This document shows, one piece after another, positions 1 to 9,103 of a DNA stretch of 64,000 nucleotides. Both the position numbers and the translations under genes were made by a program. Where the stretch lies: contig NZ_BMCS01000001.1 in assembly GCF_014635305.1 (NCBI RefSeq), positions 1,240,001-1,304,000 of the forward strand. The letters run 5' to 3'. Positions within the stretch are counted from its first letter, which is position 1, and each line of letters begins with the position of its first letter. The notes under the pieces were generated by a model that searched no databases, was not told the DNA's origin, and worked only from the letters and a program-made list of their open reading frames with translations. The stretch comes from Williamsia phyllosphaerae. Its GTDB lineage: Bacteria; Actinomycetota; Actinomycetes; Mycobacteriales; Mycobacteriaceae.

Positions 1-545
1 ATCTGATCCTGCTCGACGTCCATCTGCCCGACGCCTCCGGTCTCGAGGTATTGCGCGAGCTCCGCGCGGCCAAGGACCCGGTGGGCGTCATCATGATCAC
101 CGCTGCGCGCGAGGTCGACACCGTCGCCGACGCATTGAGTGGTGGCGCGGCCGACTACCTCATCAAGCCGTTCGAGTACCCGCAGCTGCGCGACAAGCTC
201 GAGGCGTTCGCGACCCGCTTCTCCGCATTGCGGAGCGGCGAGGCCGATCAGAACCTCGTCGACTCGCTCTTCGGTGCCGGTTCCCCGGCGGGTCCGGGCG
301 AGACCGCCGAACGCTTCCCGAAGGGGCTCTCACCGGAGACCGGAACCCTCATCCTCGACGCCGTCGCCGGCGGGGCGGAGTTCTCGGCGACGGAGTGCGC
401 CGAGGCGGTCGGTATCTCCCGGGTCAGCGCGCGACGCTACCTCGAGCACTACCTGGAGTCAGGTGTGCTCGAAGTCCGTCTCCAGTACGGCCGCGCGGGC
501 CGACCGGTCCGCAAATACCGGGGACGCGAGCAGCGAGGGAACTGA
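1..545 (+). CDS. Response regulator, CitB/DcuR-like (5' truncated)
   Basis: The gene enters from the left edge, reading in the frame whose first full codon is base 3. It shows a receiver-domain core: LLDVHLPD, with the likely phospho-acceptor Asp at bases 15-17, then the conserved Thr in MITAA and the conserved Lys in LIKPFEY. After a linker there is a C-terminal helix-turn-helix (SATECAEAVGISRVSARRYL) followed by a wing-like segment. This layout is typical of CitB/DcuR-type regulators, which respond to a sensor kinase for small carboxylates. The partner kinase would normally lie just upstream, outside the window. The N-terminal receiver residues are missing only because of the window edge. 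Confidence 0.88.
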   Translation, partial: LILLDVHLPDASGLEVLRELRAAKDPVGVIMITAAREVDTVADALSGGAADYLIKPFEYPQLRDKLEAFATRFSALRSGEADQNLVDSLFGAGSPAGPGETAERFPKGLSPETGTLILDAVAGGAEFSATECAEAVGISRVSARRYLEHYLESGVLEVRLQYGRAGRPVRKYRGREQRGN

Positions 546-686
546 AGCTGACTGGGTGGAAAGCACCATCGAGTGTGCTGGCAGCGGGTCGTGAGAATGC
601 TTGCGGGACAACGCACACTCGATGAGTGCTTTCCGCACTGTCGGCGGTGTGAAACGTGCGTTGCGCGTGTCGGGCACGTTCCATGC

Positions 687-724
687 GAAAGGCCCGCACC
701 TCGAGATCGAGGTACGGGCCTTTC
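687..724 (-). terminator. Hairpin terminator between response regulator and ino1
   Basis: An inverted repeat with arms AAAGGCCCG and CGGGCCTTT encloses a second palindromic stretch around CTCGAGATCGAG. It lies 18 bases past the ino1 stop, between two convergent genes, and both ends carry short A/T tracts, so it could terminate both transcripts. Confidence 0.7.
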
Positions 725-741
725 GACGTACTACGGACGAA

Positions 742-1836
742 TCACTCAGCGGCGCTGATGAACGTCTCGAGCTCCACGCGCGCGACGTCGTCGGCCATCT
801 GCTCCGGCGGGCTCTTCATCAGGTAGGCCGAGGCCGGGAGGATGGGTCCACCGATGCCACGGTCGAGGGCGATCTTCGCCGCGCGGACCGCGTCGATGAT
901 GATGCCTGCCGAGTTGGGCGAGTCCCAGACCTCGAGCTTGTACTCCAGGTTCAGGGGCACGTCGCCGAAGGCGCGACCCTCGAGGCGGACGTAGGCCCAC
1001 TTGCGGTCGTCGAGCCACGCGACGTGGTCCGAGGGTCCGATGTGGACGTTCTTGTCGTCGATCTTGCCTGCCAACGAACCATGCAGGTTCGAGGTCACGG
1101 CCTGGGTCTTCGACACCTTCTTGGACTCGAGACGCTCACGCTCGAGCATGTTCTTGAAGTCCATGTTGCCGCCGACGTTGAGCTGGTAGGTCCGGTCGAG
1201 CGCGACACCGCGATCCTCGAACAGCTTCGCCATGACGCGGTGGGTGATGGTGGCACCGACCTGGCTCTTGATGTCGTCACCGACGATCGGGACGCCCGCG
1301 GCGCGGAACTTCTCGGCCCACTCCGGGTCGGAGGCGATGAACACGGGCAGCGCGTTGACGAAGGCCACGCCCGCGTCGATGGCGCACTGTGCGTAGAACT
1401 TGTCGGCCTGCTCGGAGCCCACCGGGAGGTAGGACACGAGGACGTCGACCTTGGCGTCCTTGAGGGTCTGCACCACGTCGCCGCCGTCACCGTCGGCCTC
1501 GGTGATGGTCTCGCGGTAGTACTTGCCGAGGCCGTCGAGGGTGTGGCCACGCTGCACGGTCACGCCGGTCGGGGGGACGTCGGCGATCTTGATGGTGTTG
1601 TTCTCCGAGGCGAAGATGGCCTCGGACAGGTCGAATCCGACCTTCTTGGCGTCCACGTCGAACGCGGCGACGAACTGCACGTCGCGGACGTGGTACTTGC
1701 CGAACTTCACGTGCATGAGGCCGGGAACGGTGACGTTCTCGTCGGCGTCCTGGTAGTACTGCACGCCCTGAACCAGGGATGAGGCGCAGTTGCCCACGCC
1801 CACAATGGCTACGCGCACAGAGTTGTTGTCACCCAT
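742..1836 (-). CDS. ino1: Inositol-1-phosphate synthase
   Basis: The product is 364 residues, the normal length for the actinobacterial enzyme. It converts glucose 6-phosphate to 1D-myo-inositol 3-phosphate using NAD, feeding phosphatidylinositol, mannosides and mycothiol. The N-terminus has a Rossmann glycine-rich start ([16 protein letters not shown]), and the protein contains the family segments [17 protein letters not shown] and the Lys-rich [12 protein letters not shown] that supplies active-site residues. Its ATG overlaps the last codons of the upstream PadR gene by 8 bases, so the two are co-transcribed. The same regulator-ino1 pairing is known in M. tuberculosis (Rv0047c-Rv0046c). Confidence 0.96.
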   Translation of the reverse strand: MGDNNSVRVAIVGVGNCASSLVQGVQYYQDADENVTVPGLMHVKFGKYHVRDVQFVAAFDVDAKKVGFDLSEAIFASENNTIKIADVPPTGVTVQRGHTLDGLGKYYRETITEADGDGGDVVQTLKDAKVDVLVSYLPVGSEQADKFYAQCAIDAGVAFVNALPVFIASDPEWAEKFRAAGVPIVGDDIKSQVGATITHRVMAKLFEDRGVALDRTYQLNVGGNMDFKNMLERERLESKKVSKTQAVTSNLHGSLAGKIDDKNVHIGPSDHVAWLDDRKWAYVRLEGRAFGDVPLNLEYKLEVWDSPNSAGIIIDAVRAAKIALDRGIGGPILPASAYLMKSPPEQMADDVARVELETFISAAE

Positions 1837-2476
1837 GGTCGGGCTCTCTTTCTGTATTCGGTGTTACTGACGTTGCTTCGCCGGTGGTTGCCGACGGGAC
1901 GGATGTGGCCGCGGTTTCGGACGCATCCGGTTCGACGATCGCTGCGTCGTCGGCGGCTGCCGACGATTCAGCGGCGATGAGCTCGTTGAGCCAGCGCACT
2001 TCGCGCTCACTGGACTCGAGACTCAATTGGTGTAGCTGTCGGGTGTAGCGGTCCACTGCACGATTGGACCGTCCGACGGCATCTCGCAGACCTTCGCGAC
2101 GTTCCTCGACCTGGCGACGACGCCCTTCGAGGATCCGCATACGGGCCACTGCCGGCGTGCGGCTGAAGAATGCGAGGTGCACTCCGAAGCCGTCGTCGGT
2201 GTAATTCTGTGGTCCGGTGTCTGCGACCAGTTCGGCGAATCGTTCTCGCCCCGCGGGTGTCAACTTGTACACCCGGCGCGCACGTCGTTTCAGGGTTCCC
2301 TGCGGACCGGCTTCCTCGGCGATGATTCCGTCGGTCTGCATTCTCCGCAGAGTCGGGTACAGCGAGCCGTACGAGAAGGCTCGGAATGCACCCAACAGTC
2401 CGGTGAGCCGCTTGCGCAGCTCGTATCCGTGCATCGGGGTGTCCAGGAGCAGGCCCAGCACTGCGAGTTCCAACAT
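1829..2476 (-). CDS. PadR-family transcriptional regulator
   Basis: The 215-residue product has an N-terminal PadR winged helix: [21 protein letters not shown], then [19 protein letters not shown] and a basic wing ([14 protein letters not shown]). The C-terminal half is helical and charged, as expected for the dimerisation part, and ends in an Ala/Thr-rich tail. I placed the start at 2476 because an AAGGAG lies 11 bases before this ATG and the homology begins there; the open frame extends much further only by chance. It overlaps ino1 and probably controls the pair. The divergent neighbour begins 237 bases away. Confidence 0.9.
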   Translation of the reverse strand: MLELAVLGLLLDTPMHGYELRKRLTGLLGAFRAFSYGSLYPTLRRMQTDGIIAEEAGPQGTLKRRARRVYKLTPAGRERFAELVADTGPQNYTDDGFGVHLAFFSRTPAVARMRILEGRRRQVEERREGLRDAVGRSNRAVDRYTRQLHQLSLESSEREVRWLNELIAAESSAAADDAAIVEPDASETAATSVPSATTGEATSVTPNTEREPDHG

Positions 2477-2527
2477 TGCTTTCGATACTCCTTCCCGACC
2501 TGTCGAACGAACGTGTGCAGCAAGTAT

Positions 2528-2540
2528 TACACGCAATGTA
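2528..2540. promoter_or_regulatory. Possible PadR operator (TACA-N5-TGTA)
   Basis: A short inverted repeat TACA-N5-TGTA sits 52 bases before the PadR start, inside an unusually A/T-rich patch of the divergent intergenic region. PadR proteins commonly bind such repeats in their own promoters. The arms are only four bases, so this could be chance. Confidence 0.25.
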
Positions 2541-2713
2541 TCGGCCCGATATAACCGGGATAGGAAACCACGCATGAACTGGGGTTTGCCGAGCTCATTC
2601 GGGCGGGTGTCCGGCCGGGGCCGCGACGACCGGTCCTCGGCGTCGTCGGACGGGTCGCCGGGGTTCGGCCCGAACCTGGGGGTGGTCGCAGGGCTGCACG
2701 TACTCTTGATGAC

Positions 2714-3124
2714 GTGCTTGTGCAGAGACAGACGGTCGATTACGCGCTGCAGCGCCGATCGCTGCTGTCCGACGTCTACGCGGGACGCGCCGCCATGCGC
2801 ACCGTCTGCGACGCGGATCCGTATCTGTTGCGCGCGGCGAAGTTCCACGGCCGCCCCAGCACCGTCCTGTGCCCGGTCTGCCGCAAGGAACAGCTCACCT
2901 TGGTGTCCTGGGTTTTCGGTGACAAGCTGGGCACGGTCTCCGGGTCGGCACGCTCGACCGAGGAGATCACCCGGCTCGCCGAGTCCGCCGAGGAGTTCTC
3001 GGTACACGTGGTGGAGGTCTGCCGGACGTGCCGGTGGAACCACCTGGTGCAGTCCTTCGTTGCAGGGCTGCCCGTGCGGCCCCGGGCGCGGCGGACCAGA
3101 CGTGTGGCGGGCACCGGCGAGTGA
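2714..3124 (+). CDS. DUF5318-type zinc-ribbon-like protein
   Basis: This 136-residue protein begins at a GTG and corresponds in position and look to Rv0049 of M. tuberculosis. Two Cys pairs, CPVC near residue 56 and CRTC near residue 106, could bind zinc. The C-terminus is strongly basic (RPRARRTRR). The function is unknown. Its fixed place next to ponA suggests a role linked to cell-wall growth, but that rests on context only. The penicillin-binding protein starts 72 bases downstream in the same direction. Confidence 0.8.
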   Translation: MLVQRQTVDYALQRRSLLSDVYAGRAAMRTVCDADPYLLRAAKFHGRPSTVLCPVCRKEQLTLVSWVFGDKLGTVSGSARSTEEITRLAESAEEFSVHVVEVCRTCRWNHLVQSFVAGLPVRPRARRTRRVAGTGE

Positions 3125-3196
3125 CCCCTTCCTCGCGGCGTGGCGCCGACGTGGCCGGGAACAGTGTGTTCGATCGATGAGTATGGAGACGTGGTT

Positions 3197-5380
3197 GTGA
3201 GTAACGGAACCGGCGCGCAGCCGCGCACCGTCCGCGAGAAGAAGCGCACGCGGCTCAAGGTCGTCGCCTGGCTGTTCGGGCTCCTCGGCGCCCTCGTGCC
3301 GCTCGGTGTCGTCGTCATGGCGGTGGTTTTCCTGTTCACCTACCTCGGCCAGTCGGTACCCGGACCCGACGACATCAAGCAGAACCAGGTCGCGACGATC
3401 CTCAACTCCAACGGCGGAGAGATCGCGCGCATCGTCCCGCCCGAGGGCAACCGCACCGACGTCACGATCGACAAGATCCCCAAGTCGGTCCAGGACGCGG
3501 TCATCGCGGCCGAGGACCGTCAGTTCCGCAGCAACGCCGGCTTCTCCATCAGTGGTCTTGCGCGCGCGGCGATCGGGCAGGTCACCAACAACGCCGACGC
3601 CGGCGGTGGGTCGACGATCACCCAGCAGTACGTGAAGAACGCCCTCGTCGGCGACGAGCGCAGTTACACCCGCAAGTTCAAGGAACTCGCGATCGCGACC
3701 AAGATGTCGAACGAGTGGTCCAAGGACGACATCATGGCCGCCTACCTCAACACCATCTACTTCGGTCGCGGCGCCTACGGCATCTCGGCGGCGTCGCAGG
3801 CCTACTTCAACAAGGACGTCTCCGACCTCACCGTCCCCGAGGCCGCGGTGCTCGCATCCTCGATCCGGTCGCCGTCGTTCTACGACCCGGCGACCAACAT
3901 CGCCGCGGCCCAGGCGCGCTGGCGCTACGTGCTCGACGGCATGGTGACGATCGGTGCGCTGACCCCGAGCGACGAGTCCACGCTGAAGTACCCGCGGGTC
4001 GCTGCGGTCAAGGATGTCTCCGGCAGCGTCACCAACGGTCCCAACGGACTGATCAAGACGCAGGTCCTCGCCGAGCTCAACTCGCTGAACATCTCCGAGC
4101 AGCAGGTGCAGACCGAGGGGTTGAAGATCACCACGACGATCGACCCGCAGGTGCAGCGCTCGGTGGTGGCCTCGGCCAACGGTCAGCTGCAGGGTGAGCC
4201 GAGGAACATCCGCGACGCGGTCGTCTCGATCGACCCGAAGACCGGGGGCGTCAAGGGCTACTTCGGCGGCAACCAGGGCCAGGGTTTCGACTACGCCCAG
4301 GCGGCGTTGCAGACCGGCTCGTCGTTCAAGGTGTTCGCGCTCGTCGCGGCGCTCGAGCAGGGTGTCCCGCTGTCGAAGGTCTACAGCTCCGCGCCGTTCG
4401 AGGCGCCGGGTGGGCTGACGGTGACCAACTCCGACGGTGAGAGCTGCGGCTCGTGCAACCTGGCGACGGCACTGAAGTTGTCGCTCAACACCGTCTACTA
4501 CCGCCTCATGATGGACCTCGACGGCCAGGCGCAGGCCGTGGCCGACGCGGCCCATCAGGCCGGCATCGCGGAGAGCTTCGGCGACATCGCCAAGACGCTG
4601 CAGAACACCGACGGCACCGGCGTCGAGGGTGGTGTGGTCCTCGGCCAGTACCCCTCGCGCGTCATGGACATGGCCTCGGCGTACGCGACGCTGGCGAACC
4701 AGGGCGTCTATCACGCACCGCACTTCGTGCAGAAGGTCGAGACCGCGGACGGGACCGTGCTCTACGAGCGCAAGCCCGACGCCGGTCAGCGTCGCTTCTC
4801 GGCCGCGGTGGCCAACAATGCAACCGCAGCCATGGAGCCGATCGCGGCCGCATCGCGCGGACACGCCCTCGACGACGGCTCTCGTCCCTCGGCGTCGAAG
4901 ACCGGCACGACGCAGCTCGGCGACACCGGACAGAACAAGGACGCCTGGATGGTCGGGTACACCCCGTCGCTGTCGACCGCGGTCTGGGTCGGCACCGATC
5001 GCGGTGTCGCACTGACCAACTACCAGGGGTCGATCGTCTACGGCTCGGGTCTGCCGTCGGACATCTGGCAGGCCGCGATGGACGGCGCACTGGAGAACAA
5101 GCCGATCGAGCAGTTCCCGGAGCCGGCGGAGATCGGTGGCGTCGCGGGCGTTCCCTATGAGGCTCCGGCGACGACCGAGCAGCAGACACGGACCTCACAG
5201 TCGCGCAGCGAAGAGGAATCGACCGGTCCGAGTGAGACGTTGGCGCCGCCGTCGCTGACGCTCGCACCCGGCGTGACCATCCCCCTGCCGGGCGCGCCCA
5301 CTCCGCAGGAGGTGGAGCCGACGCCGCGCGGCAACGGAAACGGCAACGGCAACGGCAACGATCCCGCCGCCGGGCCGTAG
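3197..5380 (+). CDS. ponA1: Class A penicillin-binding protein (PonA1-like)
   Basis: The bifunctional enzyme polymerises glycan strands and cross-links peptides. From the GTG at 3197, which follows GGAG at good spacing, the protein has 727 residues. Basic residues precede one membrane anchor at about 21-50. The GT51 domain shows AAEDRQF with its catalytic Glu at 106 and GGSTITQQ near 137-144. The transpeptidase domain has SSFK (Ser375, Lys378), SLN (429-431) and KTG (568-570). A long Pro/Thr-rich tail ends in an Asn-Gly repeat, probably periplasmic and disordered. A longer start at 3140 is in frame but has no clear ribosome site. GT87-like gene follows after 14 bases. Confidence 0.95.
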   Translation: MSNGTGAQPRTVREKKRTRLKVVAWLFGLLGALVPLGVVVMAVVFLFTYLGQSVPGPDDIKQNQVATILNSNGGEIARIVPPEGNRTDVTIDKIPKSVQDAVIAAEDRQFRSNAGFSISGLARAAIGQVTNNADAGGGSTITQQYVKNALVGDERSYTRKFKELAIATKMSNEWSKDDIMAAYLNTIYFGRGAYGISAASQAYFNKDVSDLTVPEAAVLASSIRSPSFYDPATNIAAAQARWRYVLDGMVTIGALTPSDESTLKYPRVAAVKDVSGSVTNGPNGLIKTQVLAELNSLNISEQQVQTEGLKITTTIDPQVQRSVVASANGQLQGEPRNIRDAVVSIDPKTGGVKGYFGGNQGQGFDYAQAALQTGSSFKVFALVAALEQGVPLSKVYSSAPFEAPGGLTVTNSDGESCGSCNLATALKLSLNTVYYRLMMDLDGQAQAVADAAHQAGIAESFGDIAKTLQNTDGTGVEGGVVLGQYPSRVMDMASAYATLANQGVYHAPHFVQKVETADGTVLYERKPDAGQRRFSAAVANNATAAMEPIAAASRGHALDDGSRPSASKTGTTQLGDTGQNKDAWMVGYTPSLSTAVWVGTDRGVALTNYQGSIVYGSGLPSDIWQAAMDGALENKPIEQFPEPAEIGGVAGVPYEAPATTEQQTRTSQSRSEEESTGPSETLAPPSLTLAPGVTIPLPGAPTPQEVEPTPRGNGNGNGNGNDPAAGP

Positions 5381-5394
5381 GCGTCCGGGCCGAG

Positions 5395-6978
5395 ATGACA
5401 CAGTGGGATTCGCCGACACGGCTGTCGGCTGATCTTCGCGAGGACTCCGACCGCGAGCTCCCGACGCGGACCGACGTCATCGCGCGCGAGGCGTCGATCG
5501 CGGTGGGCGGCCCCCTGGGACTGCACGCCGTCGTCGGACGCAGCCGCTACTTCACGCCACTGCGCGTCATCATGCTGTTGGCGCTGATCGCCCTGGCGCT
5601 GGGTTGGTACGGCAAGGCGGCCTGTCTGCAGCAGGCGCCCAAGGCAGGGACCCAGACGCTCGAACTCGACTGGAGTCAACACCGGCAGTACATCGCCATG
5701 TGTTATTCCGACACCGTCCCGCTCTACACCGCCGAACGCCTCGACACCGGTGCGCTGCCGTACAAGTCGTCGTGGTTCCAGAAGGGACCGGACGGCGCGA
5801 CCGAGCAGCGGTACATGGAGTACCCGGTCGTGACCGGCATGTACATGTACGGCGCCGCGCAGGTCGCGCACGGTTGGCAATGGATGCACGAGCACTGGGG
5901 CGTGCCGTCGGCGCTGGACGTGGTGCTGTTCTTCAACGTCGTCGCGCTGGGTCTCGCACTGTTCTGGCTCGTCACGATCTGGGCCACCGCCCTGACCGCC
6001 GGTGTGCGGATCTGGTCGGCGTCGATCGCCGCGCTCTCGCCGTTGGTGATGGTGCACATCTTCACCAACTTCGACGCGATCGCCACGGCGTTGCTGGCCC
6101 TGGCCATGTTGGCGTGGGCCCGCCGGAACCCCTGGGCCACCGGCCTCTTCCTCGGCATCGGTGTGGCCACGAAGTTGTATCCCGGCCTACTGCTGATCCC
6201 CCTGCTGGTGCTGTGTCTGCGCGTGGGCAAGGTGCGCGAGTTCACCGTGACCGCGTTGGTGGCCGTCGGCACGTGGCTGCTGGTCAACTTGCCGTTCATC
6301 GTCGGGACCCCGACGGGGTGGTGGGAGTTCTTCCGCTACAACGCCGATCGCGGCATCGACCCCGACACGTGGTTCAACGTGGTCAGCTCGGTGTCGAACT
6401 ACGACTGGGGCGCGGGGGCCGACGGCAAGTCGGCTCTGGTCAACGCGTTGTCGCTGGGGTTGTTCGCCCTGGTCTGCGTCGGTATCGCGTTCGTCGGTCT
6501 GCACGCACCGACCCGACCCCGTCTGGCGCAGTTGATGTTCCTGGTCGTCGCGGGGTTCCTCGTGGTGAACAAGGTGTGGAGTCCGCAGTACTCGCTGTGG
6601 TTGGTGCCGCTCGCCGTACTGGCGATCCCCCGGACGAAAATGCTCATCGCGTGGATGGTGCTCGACGCCTTGGTGTGGGTGCCACGGATGGGGTTGTACC
6701 TCCCGGAGAACGTCAAGTGGCTCCCCGAGCCCTACTTCATCGGCGCGGTGGTGATCCGCGGGATCGCGGTCGTCGGCCTCTGCGCACTCGTGGTCTGGGA
6801 GATCTACCACCCGCGACACGACGTGGTGCGCAACACCTCTCGGGGCGGCTTCTTCGACGACCCGGGCGGTGGTGTGCTGGACAACGCGCCCGACACGCTC
6901 CGGCTCCGGCGTCGCAGTCGTGCGGTCGAACCCGATGCGCCCGAGCCCGAACACCGGGAGCCCGTCCCGCAGCTGTGA
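5395..6978 (+). CDS. GT87-family (DUF2029) membrane glycosyltransferase
   Basis: The 527-residue protein has about ten hydrophobic segments after an 55-residue cytoplasmic start. Its signature is the loop after the first membrane helix with paired Cys (AACLQQ and IAMCYSDTVPLY) and the segments FFNVVALGLALFW and NKVWSPQYSLW, typical of polyprenyl-phosphate-sugar dependent GT-C enzymes such as mycobacterial mannosyltransferases. It occupies the place of Rv0051. Donor and acceptor are unknown; mannosylation or arabinosylation of envelope glycolipids would fit. It follows ponA by 14 bases, so co-transcription is likely. It is paralogous to the convergent gene ending at 7610. Confidence 0.85.
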   Translation: MTQWDSPTRLSADLREDSDRELPTRTDVIAREASIAVGGPLGLHAVVGRSRYFTPLRVIMLLALIALALGWYGKAACLQQAPKAGTQTLELDWSQHRQYIAMCYSDTVPLYTAERLDTGALPYKSSWFQKGPDGATEQRYMEYPVVTGMYMYGAAQVAHGWQWMHEHWGVPSALDVVLFFNVVALGLALFWLVTIWATALTAGVRIWSASIAALSPLVMVHIFTNFDAIATALLALAMLAWARRNPWATGLFLGIGVATKLYPGLLLIPLLVLCLRVGKVREFTVTALVAVGTWLLVNLPFIVGTPTGWWEFFRYNADRGIDPDTWFNVVSSVSNYDWGAGADGKSALVNALSLGLFALVCVGIAFVGLHAPTRPRLAQLMFLVVAGFLVVNKVWSPQYSLWLVPLAVLAIPRTKMLIAWMVLDALVWVPRMGLYLPENVKWLPEPYFIGAVVIRGIAVVGLCALVVWEIYHPRHDVVRNTSRGGFFDDPGGGVLDNAPDTLRLRRRSRAVEPDAPEPEHREPVPQL

Positions 6979-6981
6979 CCC

Positions 6982-7037
6982 GTCGACTGGGCGGCTGCGG
7001 ACGTCGACTGGGCGGCTGCGGACGTCGACTGGGCGGT
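6982..7037. repeat. 21-bp direct repeat array, copy A
   Basis: Two identical 21-base units (6982-7002, 7003-7023) with core GTCGACTGGGCGG are followed by a partial third unit (7024-7037). The array exactly fills the space between two convergent stop codons (6978 and 7038). A four-unit relative lies at 40664-40747, also starting three bases after a TGA and also between convergent genes. The unit does not fold into a strong hairpin. Confidence 0.9.
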
Positions 7038-7613
7038 TCAGGCGATGCGCGCCTGCAGGCGGTCCCGATTGGCGGGCCAGTCGTCGTCGGTCATGGCGTA
7101 TTGCGCAGTGGTGCGCCACGTTCCGTCCGGGAGTGGTCGATGTTTGCGCAACAACCCCTCGAAGGTCGTCCCCAGCTTGAGGATGGCTGCGCGTGACTGC
7201 GCGTTGCGTTCGTCGGTGTGCCACACGATGCGGACCGCGCCCGAGGACTCGAAAGCATGGTGCAGCAGGAGAAGTTTGGCCTCCGGGTTGACCGCCGTGC
7301 CCTGCACCCGCTTCGAGTAGAAGGTGTAGCCGATGGCCGCGGAGCGGTTGGCGGGGTCGATGTCGTAGTACGACGTGGTCCCGACGACGGCGTCGTCCTG
7401 CAGGTCGATCACCGCGAACGCGACACGGTGTGGGTTGTCGATCGCGGTCGAGATGTAGGTGCCCGCCGACGCGACGTCACCCGGGACCGACGTCCAGCGG
7501 AACGCGTCGGGTTCATCGACCGCTGCGGCCAGGGCCTCGGCGTCGGCCCCGACCAGCGGTCGAAGTCGGATGTGCTTGCCCTGCAGCGTCGGTGATCCCA
7601 GCCAGCTCGTCAT
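7038..7613 (-). CDS. GNAT-family N-acetyltransferase (RimJ/RimL-like)
   Basis: The 191-residue protein resembles the RimJ/RimL branch: LRPLVGADAEALAAAVD at the start, AIGYTFYSKRVQGTAVNPEAKLLLL around the acetyl-CoA site and a late VWHTDERNAQSRAAILKLG segment, where Asn and the following helix are typical. It would move an acetyl group from acetyl-CoA to an amino group of a protein or small molecule that cannot be named. Its ATG overlaps the stop of the GT87-like gene by four bases (ATGA), implying translational coupling. Confidence 0.88.
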   Translation of the reverse strand: MTSWLGSPTLQGKHIRLRPLVGADAEALAAAVDEPDAFRWTSVPGDVASAGTYISTAIDNPHRVAFAVIDLQDDAVVGTTSYYDIDPANRSAAIGYTFYSKRVQGTAVNPEAKLLLLHHAFESSGAVRIVWHTDERNAQSRAAILKLGTTFEGLLRKHRPLPDGTWRTTAQYAMTDDDWPANRDRLQARIA

Positions 7614-9100
7614 ACGGAGACGGTATCGGGGACCTTGTCGGGCGGACCAACGGTTTTCCGGGCGTACATGCGGACCGGGGCGCGCACGAACGCGAAGATC
7701 AGGATCGCCAGCAGCAGAGCGTGCGTCCACACCCCGAACTGCACGCCGCCCATCACCCACCACTTCATCGGTGAGCCGGAGGTGTAGATGCCGAACAGCC
7801 GGAAGATGGTGAGGTCCAACGACAGATCGGCCAGCAGATACAGCACGATGATCGGCCAGGCCACCCGCAGCAGCACGAAGAACGGCAGGATCCACAGCGT
7901 GTACTGCGGGGAGTGCACCTTGTGGAAGAGCATGAAGCCGGCCAGCATCGCCGCCGACACCCCGATCCACGGGTAGGGCTCACCGGTGCGCCACACGCGC
8001 ACACCGAGATAGACGACCAGGACGAACGACGCGAGGATCAGCAGCGGCGACGCGACACCGACGACCGAGTTGTAGCTGATGCCGGCGGCGTCGGTGAGAT
8101 GGCGTACGCCCCAGTACCAGATCGAGTTCGTGTCGACGTCGGATCGCCGTTTGCCCTGGAACGACAACGCAGCCTTCCACCCCTCGAAGCCGAGGATCAT
8201 GAACGGCAGTTGTGCGGCGAGGACGGTGACGATAGCTGCGCCGGTCACCCAGGCGGCACCCACCCAGTCCAGTCCGGCCCGACGGACCGACAGCATCCGA
8301 CCGCGCAGAGCTCCCGAGCGCTCGGCATCGGCCGGTTCTTCGATCGACCAGTCGCCCGCCGAGCGCGCGCCCTGACCACGCGTCAGCACATAGGCCACCA
8401 GGGGCACGACGAACAGGCCCGGATACAGCTTGAGCGAGAAGCCGATGGACAGCAGGACCGCCGCGATGATGGCGGCCGTCAGGAACGGGATCCGTCGACG
8501 CCCGGTCCGCGGCGACTCCTGCGCACCGAAATACATGACCGCGACGGCACCGACGACCGTCGCCACCACCGGCGTCTCCCAGTTGTGGAACGAGTACAGG
8601 ATCAGCGGCGGCGTGCCTGCCCACAGCAGGGCGCGCCAGCGGGTCATCAGGCCGAGCAGGACGGTGATCAGGATCCCGAACGGGAGCAGGATCAGGGCCG
8701 AGTGCTGGAAGAACTGGGTGTCGGTGTGCGCTCCGATCGCGCCGAAGTACATCAGCAACCCGGAGAGCACCGGGTACTCCACGACGCCGCCGTAGAGGAC
8801 ACCGTCGTCGGTGATGCCGCCGTGGATGTACGGGAAGACATGGTTGTTGATGTCGCGCCCGATCCACAGGAACTGCAGGTCGGAGTAGCACGGCATGAGC
8901 AGTTCGTTCTTGCCCACCGGCCAGTGCTCGCTACGACCGTCGGCGAAGTAGGGCGCGCCGCCGCAGTCGAGTTTCCCGAGGTAGCCGAGCCACATGAGGA
9001 TCAGACTCAGGACGACCAGTACGAGGAGGACGACGGCGATGTTGCCGCGCGCCGCCAGCAACCGCAGCCGCCATCGATCGGTGGTGGAGACGGGGGGCAT
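7610..9100 (-). CDS. GT87-family (DUF2029) membrane glycosyltransferase, second paralogue
   Basis: This 496-residue polytopic protein shares the layout of the gene at 5395-6978: first helix near residues 20-42, a Cys-containing outer loop (KLDCGGAPYF, LLMPCYSDLQFLW), the segment EYPVLSGLLMYFGA matching EYPVVTGMYMYGAA, and the late FHKVHSPQYTLWILPF matching VNKVWSPQYSLWLVPL. It is therefore a GT-C type transferase using a lipid-linked sugar; the substrate is unknown. It is translationally coupled to the downstream GNAT gene. The two paralogues point at each other around the repeat array. Confidence 0.85.
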   Translation of the reverse strand: MPPVSTTDRWRLRLLAARGNIAVVLLVLVVLSLILMWLGYLGKLDCGGAPYFADGRSEHWPVGKNELLMPCYSDLQFLWIGRDINNHVFPYIHGGITDDGVLYGGVVEYPVLSGLLMYFGAIGAHTDTQFFQHSALILLPFGILITVLLGLMTRWRALLWAGTPPLILYSFHNWETPVVATVVGAVAVMYFGAQESPRTGRRRIPFLTAAIIAAVLLSIGFSLKLYPGLFVVPLVAYVLTRGQGARSAGDWSIEEPADAERSGALRGRMLSVRRAGLDWVGAAWVTGAAIVTVLAAQLPFMILGFEGWKAALSFQGKRRSDVDTNSIWYWGVRHLTDAAGISYNSVVGVASPLLILASFVLVVYLGVRVWRTGEPYPWIGVSAAMLAGFMLFHKVHSPQYTLWILPFFVLLRVAWPIIVLYLLADLSLDLTIFRLFGIYTSGSPMKWWVMGGVQFGVWTHALLLAILIFAFVRAPVRMYARKTVGPPDKVPDTVSV

Positions 9101-9103
9101 GGG

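Noticed and set aside
2477-4864. A very long reading frame on the minus strand opposite ponA, running into the PadR gene
   Set aside because: The composition is a mirror of the high-GC ponA codons, it has no recognisable domain, and PadR homology and the ribosome site begin only at 2476.
6982-7037. The 21-bp array as a CRISPR
   Set aside because: Units are directly adjacent with no spacers, and no cas gene is near.
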